Shown: in pieces, positions 17,450-26,828 of the stretch
Position numbering within the stretch: position 1 is the stretch's first letter
Layout of the letters: the number at the start of each line of letters is the position of its first letter
Assembly: GCF_024125425.1 (NCBI RefSeq)
Contig: NZ_JAMXWN010000009.1
Location: 82,704-146,703, forward strand
Direction: 5' to 3'
From: Sporolactobacillus kofuensis
GTDB taxonomy: Bacteria > Bacillota > Bacilli > Bacillales > Sporolactobacillaceae
DNA: 64,000 nt
Notes under the pieces: generated by a model
Told to the model about the DNA's origin: nothing
Databases searched by the model: none
Seen by the model: only the letters and a program-made list of their open reading frames with translations
Position numbers and translations under genes: made by a program

Positions 17450-17542
17450 ATATTCCCCAGCATGCATCCTAGTCGTATGATAAAGCGCTTTCGATATTCA
17501 GTCGAATCATCATGAATATAACGGAAATCTAAAAAAAGAGCT

Positions 17543-17582
17543 AAAAAAAGAGAGAAACAGTCCTATGCTGTTTCTCTCTTTC
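17543..17582 (-). terminator. Terminator of gapN
   Basis: Reverse-strand stem AAAGAGAGAAACAG / CTGTTTCTCTCTTT running into seven or more T residues. Confidence 0.92.
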
Positions 17583-17586
17583 GTGG

Positions 17587-19038
17587 TTATTTTAAATTCA
17601 ATACGGTCACGCGCTCACGACTCATAGACAGAAGACTGTGATGAATACCTTGAACACCCATACCGGAAGATTTAATACCTAAGAATGGGAAGTGATCCGG
17701 TCCACGCTCCGTACGACCATTGATTTGAACAGTACCGGCTTCAACCTGTCTTGCAACAGCAAGAGCACGATCAATATCTTGTGAGAATACGCTAGCTTGT
17801 AGCCCATATTCAGACTTGTTCGCAATCTCAATGGCTTCGTCGTCTGCTTTGACGCGAATGATAGGAAGAACAGGTCCGAATGGTTCAATCCAAGCAAGAT
17901 CCATATCTTCGGTCACATTGTCAATCAAAGTTGGATAGATCAAGTTATTTTCACGTTTGTTGCCGGTAACTAATGTTGCACCTTTAGTAAGGGCATCGTC
18001 AATTAAGTTCTGGACAAAGTCAGCGGACTTGTCATCGATCAAAGGAACAATCGTACTGTCTACTTCTGGAGAACCAACCGACAATTTTTCAATTTCTGCT
18101 TTCAATCGTGTAACCAATTCATCGGCAACATTTTCGTTCACCAGTACACGTTTGATCGCGGTACAACGTTGACCTGAATAAGAGAATGCACCATTCATAA
18201 TACTCTTAACTGCTACATCCATGTTTGCATCTTCACAAACGATGGCAGGGTCTTTTCCACCAAGTTCAAGGACAAGAGGAATCATCGTCGCTTGTTTTGA
18301 TAAATGACGGCCGGTACTTGATCCACCGGTAAAGCTGATCATGTTAATCCCTTTGTGTTCAACAAGATAATCACCAATTACTGAGCCACGGCCGGTTGTG
18401 AGGCTAAGCAATCCCTTTGGTAAGCCCGCTTTATCCAATGCTTCAATCATCTTAATCCCACTAATTGAACCTTGTGTTGCCGGTTTGAAAATAACTGCAT
18501 TACCAGACATCAATGCTGGAGCAATTTTTGAAGCAGCCAAGTTAACAGGATAGTTAAACGGTGCGATTGCGAGCACAACACCTAGTGGTGCACGTTCAAC
18601 AATACCAATTTTCTTTTGATCCCCACCAGGGAATCCATCACCCTTCAATGCTTCTCCATGCATATGAAGTGCTTCTTGAACTGTGTATCGGATTAAATCA
18701 GCAGTGCGGACAACCTCTTTTTGGGCATCCTTAAAGCCTTTTCCGACTTCATGCATAATCGCCTTTGCAATTTCCTCACTATTGTTTACGAGTTCATCAG
18801 CCCAGCGGTCCAAATAGTCGCCTCGAGCACTTACTGAGAGCGTTGCCCATTCCTTCTGCGCCTTGTGTGCTGCAGAAATTGCTTCGTCCACTTCATCCTG
18901 AGTGACTGCTTGTACATATCCAATCGTTTTACGAAGGTACGGGGATTGAATCGCGATGGTCTCACCAGATGAACTTTTCTTCCATTCACCTTCGAGGTAA
19001 GCCATGTAAGTGGTCAATTCTGATACGTTAGATGCCAT
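17587..19038 (-). CDS. gapN: NADP-dependent non-phosphorylating glyceraldehyde-3-phosphate dehydrogenase
   Basis: 483 residues, aldehyde dehydrogenase superfamily. N162 in APFNYPVN, E258 in LELGGKD and the catalytic C292 in YSGQRCTAIKR are present. Stretches such as FKPATQGSISG and EEPFGPVLPIIR-like IEPFGPVLPIIRV, and the C-terminal HFPFLGIKSSGMGVQGI region, match GapN rather than succinate-semialdehyde or betaine-aldehyde enzymes. It oxidises glyceraldehyde-3-phosphate directly to 3-phosphoglycerate, yielding NADPH but no ATP. ATG 19038 has AAGGAG about 11 nt upstream. Single gene with its own terminator. Confidence 0.92.
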   Translation of the reverse strand: MASNVSELTTYMAYLEGEWKKSSSGETIAIQSPYLRKTIGYVQAVTQDEVDEAISAAHKAQKEWATLSVSARGDYLDRWADELVNNSEEIAKAIMHEVGKGFKDAQKEVVRTADLIRYTVQEALHMHGEALKGDGFPGGDQKKIGIVERAPLGVVLAIAPFNYPVNLAASKIAPALMSGNAVIFKPATQGSISGIKMIEALDKAGLPKGLLSLTTGRGSVIGDYLVEHKGINMISFTGGSSTGRHLSKQATMIPLVLELGGKDPAIVCEDANMDVAVKSIMNGAFSYSGQRCTAIKRVLVNENVADELVTRLKAEIEKLSVGSPEVDSTIVPLIDDKSADFVQNLIDDALTKGATLVTGNKRENNLIYPTLIDNVTEDMDLAWIEPFGPVLPIIRVKADDEAIEIANKSEYGLQASVFSQDIDRALAVARQVEAGTVQINGRTERGPDHFPFLGIKSSGMGVQGIHHSLLSMSRERVTVLNLK

Positions 19039-19512
19039 ACCTGTTCATTCTCCTTCTTTTGCCAATTCTACATTTTTCGGAGTGGTTCGGAGATCTAATA
19101 GATCATTCAAGAACTAACTCCATGACAATTATTTTCGTTCACCCAATACAGCAAAACAATAAGATTTTCAATGAGATCTCATTATCACAAGATTATTTTC
19201 GCACGAAAAGAATTAAATATCCAATCTTCTGCTCACTGACGTGTGTGAATTTTTCAAAAATAAAATAGCAGATAATAAAATAATTTTATCCGTTTAATAT
19301 AAGGTTTTAAAGCAATTTCATATATTTGTCAAGAAATTTAAATTTTCAGATCATATTTCCGTGGCATTAGTCTTTCATTTCTTGCATCAATGCTTATACG
19401 ATCAATACTATTAAATCTATGATTATGCAATTATATAGGCTTGGCCAACCCAAAAAATCAACAAGAGAAAGCAATTCATCTTATGTTCCTATTTTTACAA
19501 TTAAGTGTATTT
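19039..19512. other. AT-rich intergenic stretch upstream of gapN
   Basis: 474 bp, strongly AT-rich in the middle (about 19250-19450). No ribosome site coupled to a plausible frame and no convincing hairpin were seen. It must contain the gapN promoter, which I could not place with confidence. Confidence 0.5.
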
Positions 19513-19542
19513 AAGGAGGCTCCGTGAATTCGGAGCCTCCTT
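19513..19542 (-). terminator. Strong hairpin terminator after the thyA-dfrA unit
   Basis: A perfect 12-bp stem AAGGAGGCTCCG / CGGAGCCTCCTT with a 6-nt loop, immediately after the small membrane gene stop. The T-tract is weak on either strand. Confidence 0.7.
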
Positions 19543-19770
19543 CTAAAAGTCGCCGTCTTGGGTAACATGAAACCAATTTGCAATCGGTGCACAAAGCAAA
19601 GTTAGCATTGAGATAGGCAGCCATGCAATAATTAATAGGACAAACGCAGCGAAATGTTTCGTTTTCCAAGCGTGCCAAAATGGAAAAATCCCCAACATTG
19701 AACCCATAATTAAACCAATAATTCCATAACACACGAAGAGTTGCAGAAATGACTCGACCATCTTGATCAT
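19543..19770 (-). CDS. Small two-helix membrane protein
   Basis: About 75 residues with two hydrophobic segments (LFVCYGIIGLIMGSMLGIF and FAAFVLLIIAWLPISMLTLL). The start is uncertain: AAGGTG is 6 nt before ATG 19770, GGAG is 9 nt before ATG 19761, and a GTG lies at 19779. It follows dfrA by 79 bp and precedes the strong hairpin, so it probably belongs to the thyA-dfrA transcript. Not recognised. Confidence 0.6.
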   Translation of the reverse strand: MIKMVESFLQLFVCYGIIGLIMGSMLGIFPFWHAWKTKHFAAFVLLIIAWLPISMLTLLCAPIANWFHVTQDGDF

Positions 19771-19848
19771 CTCCGTCACCTTTTTAACAGTTTATGCAGG
19801 ATCCTTCAAGATGTGAGAAAGATGGTGATCGATCAACTAAAGAATAAT

Positions 19849-20334
19849 TTATACGCGCTCATAGATACAAAAAGAATGGGGATAATGATTCTTCTGGTCT
19901 AACTTTCCAGGTATACTGCTGACCAGACGCCATTCTTCCGAATGAAAGCCCGAAAAATAAGTATCCCCTTCGAAAGAAGCCCTAATGTGTGTAATATAAA
20001 GGCGATCGGTGTAAGGCAAAAACGCTTGAAAGACTTTCGCCCCCCCAATGACAAAGCACTCTTTGCCGAATGACAATCGACTCTCCAAAAATTCATCAAC
20101 TGACCCAAAGCAGCTCACCTCATCCGTAAATTGCTCAGGGTGATGGGTCAGTACAATATTCTGACGTTCAGGAAGCGGTTTGCCAATGGAAATAAAAGTG
20201 TTTTTTCCCATAATCACCGGATGACCGAGGGTTATTTTCTTAAAATACCGTAAGTCATCAGGCAAATGCCATGGAAGCGTATTATTTCTCCCGATCAATT
20301 GATTTTCATCCATTGCGAGAAGACATGAGATCAT
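19849..20334 (-). CDS. dfrA: Dihydrofolate reductase
   Basis: 161 residues, normal length. [20 protein letters not shown] and [15 protein letters not shown] carry the W and acidic residue of the active site (D27 in LPDDL), with [12 protein letters not shown] and the C-terminal [19 protein letters not shown]-binding stretch. It reduces dihydrofolate to tetrahydrofolate. Its ATG overlaps the thyA stop (ATGA, 20331-20334), and the GAGGTG site lies inside thyA, so the two are translationally coupled. Confidence 0.96.
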   Translation of the reverse strand: MISCLLAMDENQLIGRNNTLPWHLPDDLRYFKKITLGHPVIMGKNTFISIGKPLPERQNIVLTHHPEQFTDEVSCFGSVDEFLESRLSFGKECFVIGGAKVFQAFLPYTDRLYITHIRASFEGDTYFSGFHSEEWRLVSSIPGKLDQKNHYPHSFCIYERV

Positions 20335-21125
20335 ACAGACACCTCGCCCTTAATTGCCGGATATGGATGATAGTCCATGAACTCAAAATCCTCATACTCA
20401 AAATCAAACAAAGAGGCTACTTGCCTTTTGATCTTGAGCGTCGGAAGTTTCCTTGGTTCTCTCTCCAGCTGTTTTTTTACTTGATCGAGATGATTCAGAT
20501 AGATATGCGCATCACCCAATGTATGTATGAATTCACCAACTTTGAGCCCGGTAACATGTGCAATCATGTGTGTAAGAAGCGCATAGGACGCAATATTAAA
20601 AGGCACACCTAAAAAGATATCTGCACTCCTCTGGTAGAGCTGACAGCTCAAGCGACCATCATTCACATAAAATTGAAAGAGACAATGACAAGGGGGCAAT
20701 GCCATGTTCGGAATATCCGATGGATTCCACGCGGTTACAATTAAACGTCTTGAATGCGGATTTGTCTTAATCTCTTGTACCACATTCGCGATTTGATCAA
20801 TAGTCTGACCATTCTTGCCTGGCCAGGAGCGCCATTGATGACCGTAAACCGGGCCAAGGTTCCCCTCTTCGTCCGCCCACTCATTCCAGATCCGAACGCC
20901 ATGATCTTGCAAATATTTAATATTTGTATCTCCTTTAAGAAACCAAAGCAGTTCATAAATAATCGATTTATAATGCAGTTTTTTTGTTGTCATCAACGGA
21001 AAACCATCTTGAAGATTAAAACGCATTTGATGGCCAAACACACTAATTGTGCCGGTTCCGGTGCGATCTGCTTTTTCATGTCCTTCATTAAGCACTCTTC
21101 GACAAAGATCTAAGTAAGGCTTCAT
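20331..21125 (-). CDS. thyA: Thymidylate synthase
   Basis: 264 residues, the ThyA standard length. The catalytic cysteine is in [13 protein letters not shown], with [12 protein letters not shown] upstream and the substrate-binding [20 protein letters not shown]. It methylates dUMP to dTMP with methylene-THF, producing the dihydrofolate that the coupled dfrA product recycles. ATG 21125 has GGAGTG upstream. First gene of the thyA-dfrA unit. Confidence 0.97.
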   Translation of the reverse strand: MKPYLDLCRRVLNEGHEKADRTGTGTISVFGHQMRFNLQDGFPLMTTKKLHYKSIIYELLWFLKGDTNIKYLQDHGVRIWNEWADEEGNLGPVYGHQWRSWPGKNGQTIDQIANVVQEIKTNPHSRRLIVTAWNPSDIPNMALPPCHCLFQFYVNDGRLSCQLYQRSADIFLGVPFNIASYALLTHMIAHVTGLKVGEFIHTLGDAHIYLNHLDQVKKQLEREPRKLPTLKIKRQVASLFDFEYEDFEFMDYHPYPAIKGEVSV

Positions 21126-21297
21126 GATGTATCACTCCACTCTTTTCATGCTGTTCTTTAGTTTAACATAAATCCGACATTCAGTTCGACTCAAGTTTAA
21201 TGTACTTATGATCTATTTCAAAGACGAAAACACATAAATAAAACGCCCAATCATAAATATGGTAGGAGATACAGAGATACAGATAGGAGGAAACGTG

Positions 21298-22281
21298 ATG
21301 AGCAGTGACCGAAATCGGGGCAATCCTTTAAATCAATTAAGGCACGAGCAACCGGAAACGTTGGTTGATGAATGGCAAAGAATAAACCGTGATGATTCTC
21401 AATATGCGCGTTCGTTGATCAATGATCCACAGCTTGATTTTCCAGTACTTTTCCTATTGCGTGATCAATTCGATACACGGAGCGAAGATTTGAATAAGCG
21501 CACACAAATTGCATTAGCGCACATCCGAAACGTGCTCCACGGCGCTGATCTTGGCATGGATAATACAATGTCCTTTGCACATCAGCATGATCAAGTTGTC
21601 GGATCCATGTTTTGGATTCTTCAAACAGGATGGAAAACGATTGTTTCGACCGATTACACGCAAGTCATCGATCAAACAGCAATTAATCTTCTACACACCT
21701 TTCATGAAAATTGGATTAAAGAAATGGTCGACCTCATCTTTTACCGTTATAAGAATAAAAGTCAACGGCACTATCTGATAAGCGCATTATGGGAAACTGC
21801 AGATCCAATCTGTCTTATCTATATTTCAAACTACTTACTTTCTGATCAATCGGTTGAAAGTAGCTATGCACGACGAATGTTGACATTTATCCCGGAAGTT
21901 AGGCACGCCACAGATAATCATGCTGCACTACTGGCGTTTGAGAGCTGGTTTGAGGATAATGCGCATTATCTTGTATATACAGGAGAAACGAATGATGCGG
22001 TTCCCGGCGGCCGTCCATTTCGTATCCATTACAGTGCAAAATATTTAGGAAAGACTGTTTCCCCGAGTAGTGGTGAGCCCATTCAAACGCTCATGCAAAC
22101 AGAGAGAAAGAGATATGATGATTTTATTAAATTACCTATTCGTGTACAGATCAGTCTATCGACATTCTCCAGTTTGCTACGAAAACAACAGCCGAAGATA
22201 TGGCGTTCATGGATCAATCAGCCGATTAACGAACAACTTGAAGTCATGAAGCGCCCGGCACATGGGGGGGATAGACTATGA
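21298..22281 (+). CDS. Uncharacterised protein coupled to transglutaminase
   Basis: 327 residues from ATG 21298 (AGGAGG 7 nt upstream). No family recognised. It has no signal peptide or membrane helix and is rich in aromatic and charged residues. The middle (HENWIKEMVDLIFYRYKNKSQ, cut here, to LISALWETADPICLIYISNYLL) looks all-helical and repeat-like. Its last codons overlap tgl (ATGA at 22278-22281), so both are made together. Given the spore-coat role of Tgl, I infer a sporulation-stage function, perhaps as substrate or chaperone of the transglutaminase. Confidence 0.75.
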   Translation: MSSDRNRGNPLNQLRHEQPETLVDEWQRINRDDSQYARSLINDPQLDFPVLFLLRDQFDTRSEDLNKRTQIALAHIRNVLHGADLGMDNTMSFAHQHDQVVGSMFWILQTGWKTIVSTDYTQVIDQTAINLLHTFHENWIKEMVDLIFYRYKNKSQRHYLISALWETADPICLIYISNYLLSDQSVESSYARRMLTFIPEVRHATDNHAALLAFESWFEDNAHYLVYTGETNDAVPGGRPFRIHYSAKYLGKTVSPSSGEPIQTLMQTERKRYDDFIKLPIRVQISLSTFSSLLRKQQPKIWRSWINQPINEQLEVMKRPAHGGDRL

Positions 22282-23078
22282 TCATTATTGGAAATCAACA
22301 GGTATCTTCAGGTGACGTCGGAAGCTTTGCTATGAACGGTCGCTATGCCCCGGTAATTGTTAAAGCGATGAGTGAATCTCCTGAGCTTTTCGCATACCCA
22401 TCCAAACAAGAATTCAATTTTGAAATAAAAATGAGAAATGAGACAATCGAAGCATCCCATGCCCTTCTCGATGGAGGCGCTTCATTCGCTACTTTCTACT
22501 ACTCCGAGTGTAATGACTATTATTGGACATTGACCGGTGACGGGGGTTTTGAATTAAAACTGGGTGTGCAAGCAAGTGATGCCATTCGCGATATTTTTGT
22601 AAACGGAGAAGCCTACGCCTTTGAATGTGCCACCGCAATGATGATCATCTTTTATAAAGCGTTGCTCGAAACGATTTCGAGCCAACGCTTTAATGAGATC
22701 TTCCAGCACCTTTATCTTTGGGATTGGCAGAACCATCCTTTTTTCCCTTTAAGAAATGTGAATCGTGTAGGTTCAGGCGTCCCAGGAGATGTCCGATATT
22801 TTAAGAATCCTGATGTTAGTCCTCAGACGCCGCAATGGCAAGGAGAGAATGCAGTAGACCTATCAAACGGTTTATATTTTGGCCATGGAATTGGAATATT
22901 ACCTGCGAATCAAATTATTGAAGAATTGAATAAATTTAGAAGACCCGGTGCTATGACCTCTGCGTATTTGATGACCAATGCTACTCGGCCTAATTATCTT
23001 TCACTGTACGCATTGCAAGATGGTGGGCAAATGGATGGTATTCGTATTGCAGCAGGTACTTCCTTTTATACGTTTTGA
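22278..23078 (+). CDS. tgl: Protein-glutamine gamma-glutamyltransferase (spore coat transglutaminase)
   Basis: 266 residues, slightly longer than the Bacillus enzyme (about 245). The catalytic cysteine is C117 in EAYAFECATAMMIIFYKA, with YLWDWQNHPF and VDLSNGLYFGHGIGI, both typical of Tgl, downstream. Tgl crosslinks coat proteins through glutamine-lysine bonds during late sporulation. It is translationally coupled to the preceding unknown gene. The 3' end overlaps the convergent MFS gene by 13 bp. This is the clearest evidence that the organism forms endospores. Confidence 0.93.
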   Translation: MIIIGNQQVSSGDVGSFAMNGRYAPVIVKAMSESPELFAYPSKQEFNFEIKMRNETIEASHALLDGGASFATFYYSECNDYYWTLTGDGGFELKLGVQASDAIRDIFVNGEAYAFECATAMMIIFYKALLETISSQRFNEIFQHLYLWDWQNHPFFPLRNVNRVGSGVPGDVRYFKNPDVSPQTPQWQGENAVDLSNGLYFGHGIGILPANQIIEELNKFRRPGAMTSAYLMTNATRPNYLSLYALQDGGQMDGIRIAAGTSFYTF

Positions 23079-24550
23079 TTCGAGTGATTGGGTAAGTACT
23101 TTGGGAGTAGCATCGCAATGCATCCAGTAATGAGAGCTAGAATAAAAAAGACAACGAATAAGTTATGGATGCAAGCGTTTAGAACTTCACGCAACACGTT
23201 CAGCAGAGATGCATGAAGCTGATCGTGTCCTTGAGGATGGACAAGAGCATTGAGTTGATCAACGGTTACCGAATCGTCGTTCTTCTCTGCGATCAAATGA
23301 GTAGCCTGGGTATTAAAATACATGCCGAAGAATGCTGCACCGATTGTTTGTCCAATACTCCGAAAAAATTGATTTGATGCTGTAATGACTCCACGCATTC
23401 GGTGATCTGTTGCAGACTGAGCAGCAATCGTTGTCAAAGTGAGTGTAATCCCAAATCCAAGACCGAGAATGGTCGCGAGCAAATAGAAGATGACATGATT
23501 GCTATCAACACGCAGCATTGCCATCAATGATGTTCCGATGATAAGGAGAATCGCACCAAATACCTCGCTCTTTCTTAGACCTAGTTTCGATAATAGATGT
23601 CCACATAGAAAAGATCCCGCCATCCATGCTAGGGACATTGGAGTCAGAACAAAACCTGAGGCAGTCGCACTGTAGCCGAGCAATCCCTGGAGCCACATTG
23701 GCATATAGATATCATTTCCAATTAATAGCGCACTGGCAACGAGTGCAAACAAATTTGTCAGGAATACGATCGGCATTTTCAATAGAGTTAGCGGAACCAT
23801 CGGATCCTCAGCACGTTGCTCGATGAACAAAAAAAGTCCAAGTAATAAGAATGATGCAATGATGAGCATCATTGTCAAAGAATCATGCCAACCGTGTTCC
23901 CCAATCCGTTGCAAGGCCAATAACAAAGAGATCATGGCCATAGCGAAAACAAGGGCACCGGTAACATCAATTTTTTTGCGCTCTTGATGCCAATCTTCGT
24001 GAAGACCAAGAAACACCAACAATATTGTGACAATACCGAAGGGCAAGTTGATGAAAAAGATCCAATGCCAGGAAAGCACATCAACAAAGAACCCGCCAAC
24101 AAGCGGACCAAGGATTCCCGCAATCCCCCAGATTAGCCCGATCATACCAAACATCCGGGCACGATCCTCAACCGGATAAATGTCACCAATGATGGTCGTG
24201 CTCAACGTCATCACGGCTCCAGCACCAATACCTTGAATACCGCGAAACACAATCATTGCCTGCATTGTCCAAGACAGTCCGCAAAGAACAGATCCTAAGA
24301 GGAACAGGATTATACCGATTAAGAAGATTGCCTTTCTGCCAAACAGATCTGCCAGTTTCCCAAATAAGGGAGCGGTTACTGCAGAAGTGAGCATGAAAAT
24401 AGAAAATACCCAATCCATGATTCGAATCCCTTGCAAGTCTCCAATGATCTTTGGCATGGCTGTGCTCACGACCGTTCCCTCAATAGCTGTTAGAAACGTA
24501 CCGATCATAAGACCTGCAATCACGATTGTTTTATTTGTATTCTTTTTCAT
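23066..24550 (-). CDS. MFS exporter, DHA2 (14-helix) family
   Basis: 494 residues from ATG 24550, which has AAGGAGG 6 nt upstream. About 14 hydrophobic helices. It has the motif GKLADLFGRKAIF in loop 2-3, the motif C-like GIAGILGPLVGGFFVD near residue 145, and FRGIQGIGAGAVMTLS. This is the EmrB/QacA-type proton-drug antiporter class. Substrate unknown. Single gene, convergent with tgl. Confidence 0.9.
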   Translation of the reverse strand: MKKNTNKTIVIAGLMIGTFLTAIEGTVVSTAMPKIIGDLQGIRIMDWVFSIFMLTSAVTAPLFGKLADLFGRKAIFLIGIILFLLGSVLCGLSWTMQAMIVFRGIQGIGAGAVMTLSTTIIGDIYPVEDRARMFGMIGLIWGIAGILGPLVGGFFVDVLSWHWIFFINLPFGIVTILLVFLGLHEDWHQERKKIDVTGALVFAMAMISLLLALQRIGEHGWHDSLTMMLIIASFLLLGLFLFIEQRAEDPMVPLTLLKMPIVFLTNLFALVASALLIGNDIYMPMWLQGLLGYSATASGFVLTPMSLAWMAGSFLCGHLLSKLGLRKSEVFGAILLIIGTSLMAMLRVDSNHVIFYLLATILGLGFGITLTLTTIAAQSATDHRMRGVITASNQFFRSIGQTIGAAFFGMYFNTQATHLIAEKNDDSVTVDQLNALVHPQGHDQLHASLLNVLREVLNACIHNLFVVFFILALITGCIAMLLPKYLPNHSNQNV

Positions 24551-24645
24551 TGTCATCCTCCTTATCGTACCAATTTTATCCTGCCCCACAGACCACTCAT
24601 TTTACGGGAGCATTTAAAGACCGTCAATGATTCATTCTGCGTTAA

Positions 24646-24676
24646 CGAAAAAAAGAACCTGAATCAGGCTCTTCAT
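24646..24676 (-). terminator. Terminator of the HicB-like gene
   Basis: Reverse-strand stem AAGAGCCTGA / TTCAGGTTCTT followed by a run of T residues. Confidence 0.85.
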
Positions 24677-24693
24677 TCAATGATTACTCGCTA

Positions 24694-25374
24694 TTATTTT
24701 TTGTTTAATTTATCAAGTAAATGATTGATCTTTGAATTTAATCGCTGATAGTCATCTGAATTTTTCACCCGATCAGCAACATCGTGCAACTCTTTTTTTA
24801 CATTTTCAATTTCTTTTTTTACCGAGTTCGAAACAGTTCCTTCATGGTCCACCGTATCTTCATCATCAGCCATATTAACATGAACACGAATCTTGGATAA
24901 GTCTCTTATACTTTTCTTCACTTTTTTTAACTGTTTGTTCAATTTTTCTTGAACAGAAAATGATCGATCGTTTTCATCCATATTGAGTTCATCCTTCAAT
25001 GCATCTTGGAGAATCCTAGAGTAATTTAAATCCGCATCTTTGGCCGCATCATCCAACCATTTCGGAATCGTGAGTGTCTTTTTCACTGCCTGATTTTCCA
25101 TTTTCTTACGGTATGGCGGCATCCATGTCTCTATTAATGTCACAAATTGATTTTCATCAACTTTAATTGATGTGACATCAGAGGGTTCTGGAATCATTTC
25201 TTGCTTCTCCTCAAGTTCGTAAAGATGCATGGCAAGTGTTTCTTTTGCATTGATGAATCCTTCTTCAATAGTGCTTGCAGACGTCGAACAGCCTTCAAGA
25301 TCAGGAAAAGAGACAATCAATTGTTCATCATTCTTCGTAATCACAGCGGGATAAATGTATTGATCTTTACTCAA
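24694..25374 (-). CDS. Orphan HicB-like antitoxin with long coiled-coil tail
   Basis: 226 residues. Residues 5-55 are a HicB/partial RNase H fold (YIYPAVITKNDEQLIVSFPD, then LEGCSTSASTIEEGFINAKE). The region near 105-135 (KKTLTIPKWLDDAAKDADLN) is ribbon-helix-helix-like for DNA binding. The final 90 residues are charged and coiled-coil-like, longer than in usual HicB. No hicA toxin is adjacent. Start: GAGGTG touches ATG 25380 but is 6 nt before TTG 25374, favouring TTG. The promoter overlaps an 8-bp direct repeat, suggesting autoregulation. Confidence 0.8.
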   Translation of the reverse strand: MSKDQYIYPAVITKNDEQLIVSFPDLEGCSTSASTIEEGFINAKETLAMHLYELEEKQEMIPEPSDVTSIKVDENQFVTLIETWMPPYRKKMENQAVKKTLTIPKWLDDAAKDADLNYSRILQDALKDELNMDENDRSFSVQEKLNKQLKKVKKSIRDLSKIRVHVNMADDEDTVDHEGTVSNSVKKEIENVKKELHDVADRVKNSDDYQRLNSKINHLLDKLNKK

Positions 25375-25392
25375 TGTCATCACCTCAAAACT

Positions 25393-25421
25393 ATTATAGC
25401 ACGTATTTAGCACGTGTAGTA
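25393..25421 (-). promoter_or_regulatory. HicB-like gene promoter with paired operator repeats
   Basis: TATAAT at 25398-25393 (reverse strand). On the plus strand TAGCACGT occurs at 25397-25404 and again at 25408-25415, exactly 11 bp (one helical turn) apart and overlapping the -10 region. This is the layout expected for a dimeric ribbon-helix-helix repressor. Confidence 0.55.
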
Positions 25422-25462
25422 CACATATATTATACGTATTAATAATTGTTTTTATGAGTTCA

Positions 25463-25666
25463 TTTTTTAGAAAAACTGACAATAACCATCCAGTCCTTGA
25501 TCTTGTAAATTATGCTTCGATTGCTCGCTTGCTGCAGGCGCATCGATCTGCGAGGTCTCACTGGGCTCGCATCATCTGTAACGGTCCGCTGGGGTCTCGC
25601 ACCTAGGCATTTGGTTCATTACCTCTAGCTTTAATAACATATTCCTTCTTTTCTTGTAAAAAAAAA
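25463..25666. repeat. Dispersed intergenic repeat, copy B (most complete)
   Basis: About 200 bp. The left edge (T-run, AGAAAAACTG) and the right edge (TTCTTGTAAAAAA) are roughly inverted copies of each other. Bases 25492-25525 match copy A and 25594-25661 match copy C at 58 of 68 positions. The right edge runs into the T-tract of the trhO terminator. Confidence 0.65.
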
Positions 25667-25686
25667 CCGGACATTAATTGTCCGGT
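25658..25686 (-). terminator. Terminator of trhO
   Basis: Reverse-strand stem ACCGGACA / TGTCCGGT with a 5-nt loop, then eight or more T residues. Confidence 0.9.
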
Positions 25687-25705
25687 CGGCTCGTACATAT
25701 ATTTT

Positions 25706-26647
25706 TTACACATTTGCTGCTTGAGGATGATCCGAGTTTTCTTCAACATATCGATTACGCGGGTGGTGCTCGCAAGCTTCACTGCATGAACGATGATGTG
25801 TCTTCTCGCACTCCTCGCAACAAATAAATTGAACATTGCATTCCGGATTTGCACAATTTACAATGCGATCACAAGTTTTGCCGCAATGGTGGCAATGACC
25901 AACAACAACATCCTCATCTGTGCGGTTTACCGGAACTGAAATACGCTGATCAAATACGTAACACTTGCCATCATACAGCTTCCCTTGAACCTCAGGATCC
26001 TTCCCGTATTCTACAATACCGCCCTCAAGCTGACTAACATCTTGAAATCCAGATTGAAGTAAGTAACCGCTGAACTTTTCGCAACGAATACCACCGGTGC
26101 AATAAGTCAGAACCTTTTTATCCTTATACTCAGATAGATTCTTTTCAATCCATTCTGGCAGATCACGGAAATTGCGAATATCCGGTATGATTGCGTTGCG
26201 GAAATGACCGATTTGTGTTTCATAATCATTGCGTGCGTCAATAAGTACAACATCATCATTCTGCATTTCTTGATAAAATTCTTTCGGTTTTAAATGTTTA
26301 CCAGTTACTTGATGCGGATCGATGTCCTCATCAAGTTTAAGCGCAACAATTTCCTTCCGAGGACGCACGTGCATTTTTTTAAAGACATGTCCATCTGATT
26401 CATCGATTTTGAATGGCATATCAGCAAAGCGAGGATCACGATGCATGGTATCCATATATTCCTGTGCTGCTTCTGTCGGACCGGAGACCGTTCCATTTAG
26501 TCCTTCTTTTCCAACGAGGACTCGACCTTTCAAGCCGAGTTCCTTGCAAAAGTGCAAATGCTCTTGCGCGAATAATTGTGGGTCATCAATAGTCACATAG
26601 TGATAATAGAGTAAGACTCGAAAAGGCTTTTTTTCTGTCTCTGTCAC
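25706..26647 (-). CDS. trhO: tRNA uridine(34) hydroxylase, rhodanese-type
   Basis: 313 residues from GTG 26647. The frame is open upstream, but GAGGTG lies 6 nt before this GTG and the family N-terminus ([15 protein letters not shown]) begins a few residues later. The central rhodanese domain has the active cysteine in [17 protein letters not shown]. The C-terminal zinc-binding region has repeated CxxC/H pairs ([16 protein letters not shown] and [15 protein letters not shown]). TrhO hydroxylates U34 of several tRNAs in an oxygen-dependent way. Single gene with its own terminator. Confidence 0.93.
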   Translation of the reverse strand: MTETEKKPFRVLLYYHYVTIDDPQLFAQEHLHFCKELGLKGRVLVGKEGLNGTVSGPTEAAQEYMDTMHRDPRFADMPFKIDESDGHVFKKMHVRPRKEIVALKLDEDIDPHQVTGKHLKPKEFYQEMQNDDVVLIDARNDYETQIGHFRNAIIPDIRNFRDLPEWIEKNLSEYKDKKVLTYCTGGIRCEKFSGYLLQSGFQDVSQLEGGIVEYGKDPEVQGKLYDGKCYVFDQRISVPVNRTDEDVVVGHCHHCGKTCDRIVNCANPECNVQFICCEECEKTHHRSCSEACEHHPRNRYVEENSDHPQAANV

Positions 26648-26828
26648 TTCATACACCTCATTCACAGGACACACCTGATTAGGGTGCGTTCGCTTCATTT
26701 CTTTGTCTATCCTATCAAATTTCTCACACTGTGACAAATATCACTTTTTTGCTTTCATTAAAAAGATGTAAAATCATCATGGTTCTGTTATGGTTACGAT
26801 ATGAAACTTCAGAAGTGAGGAAGAAAAA

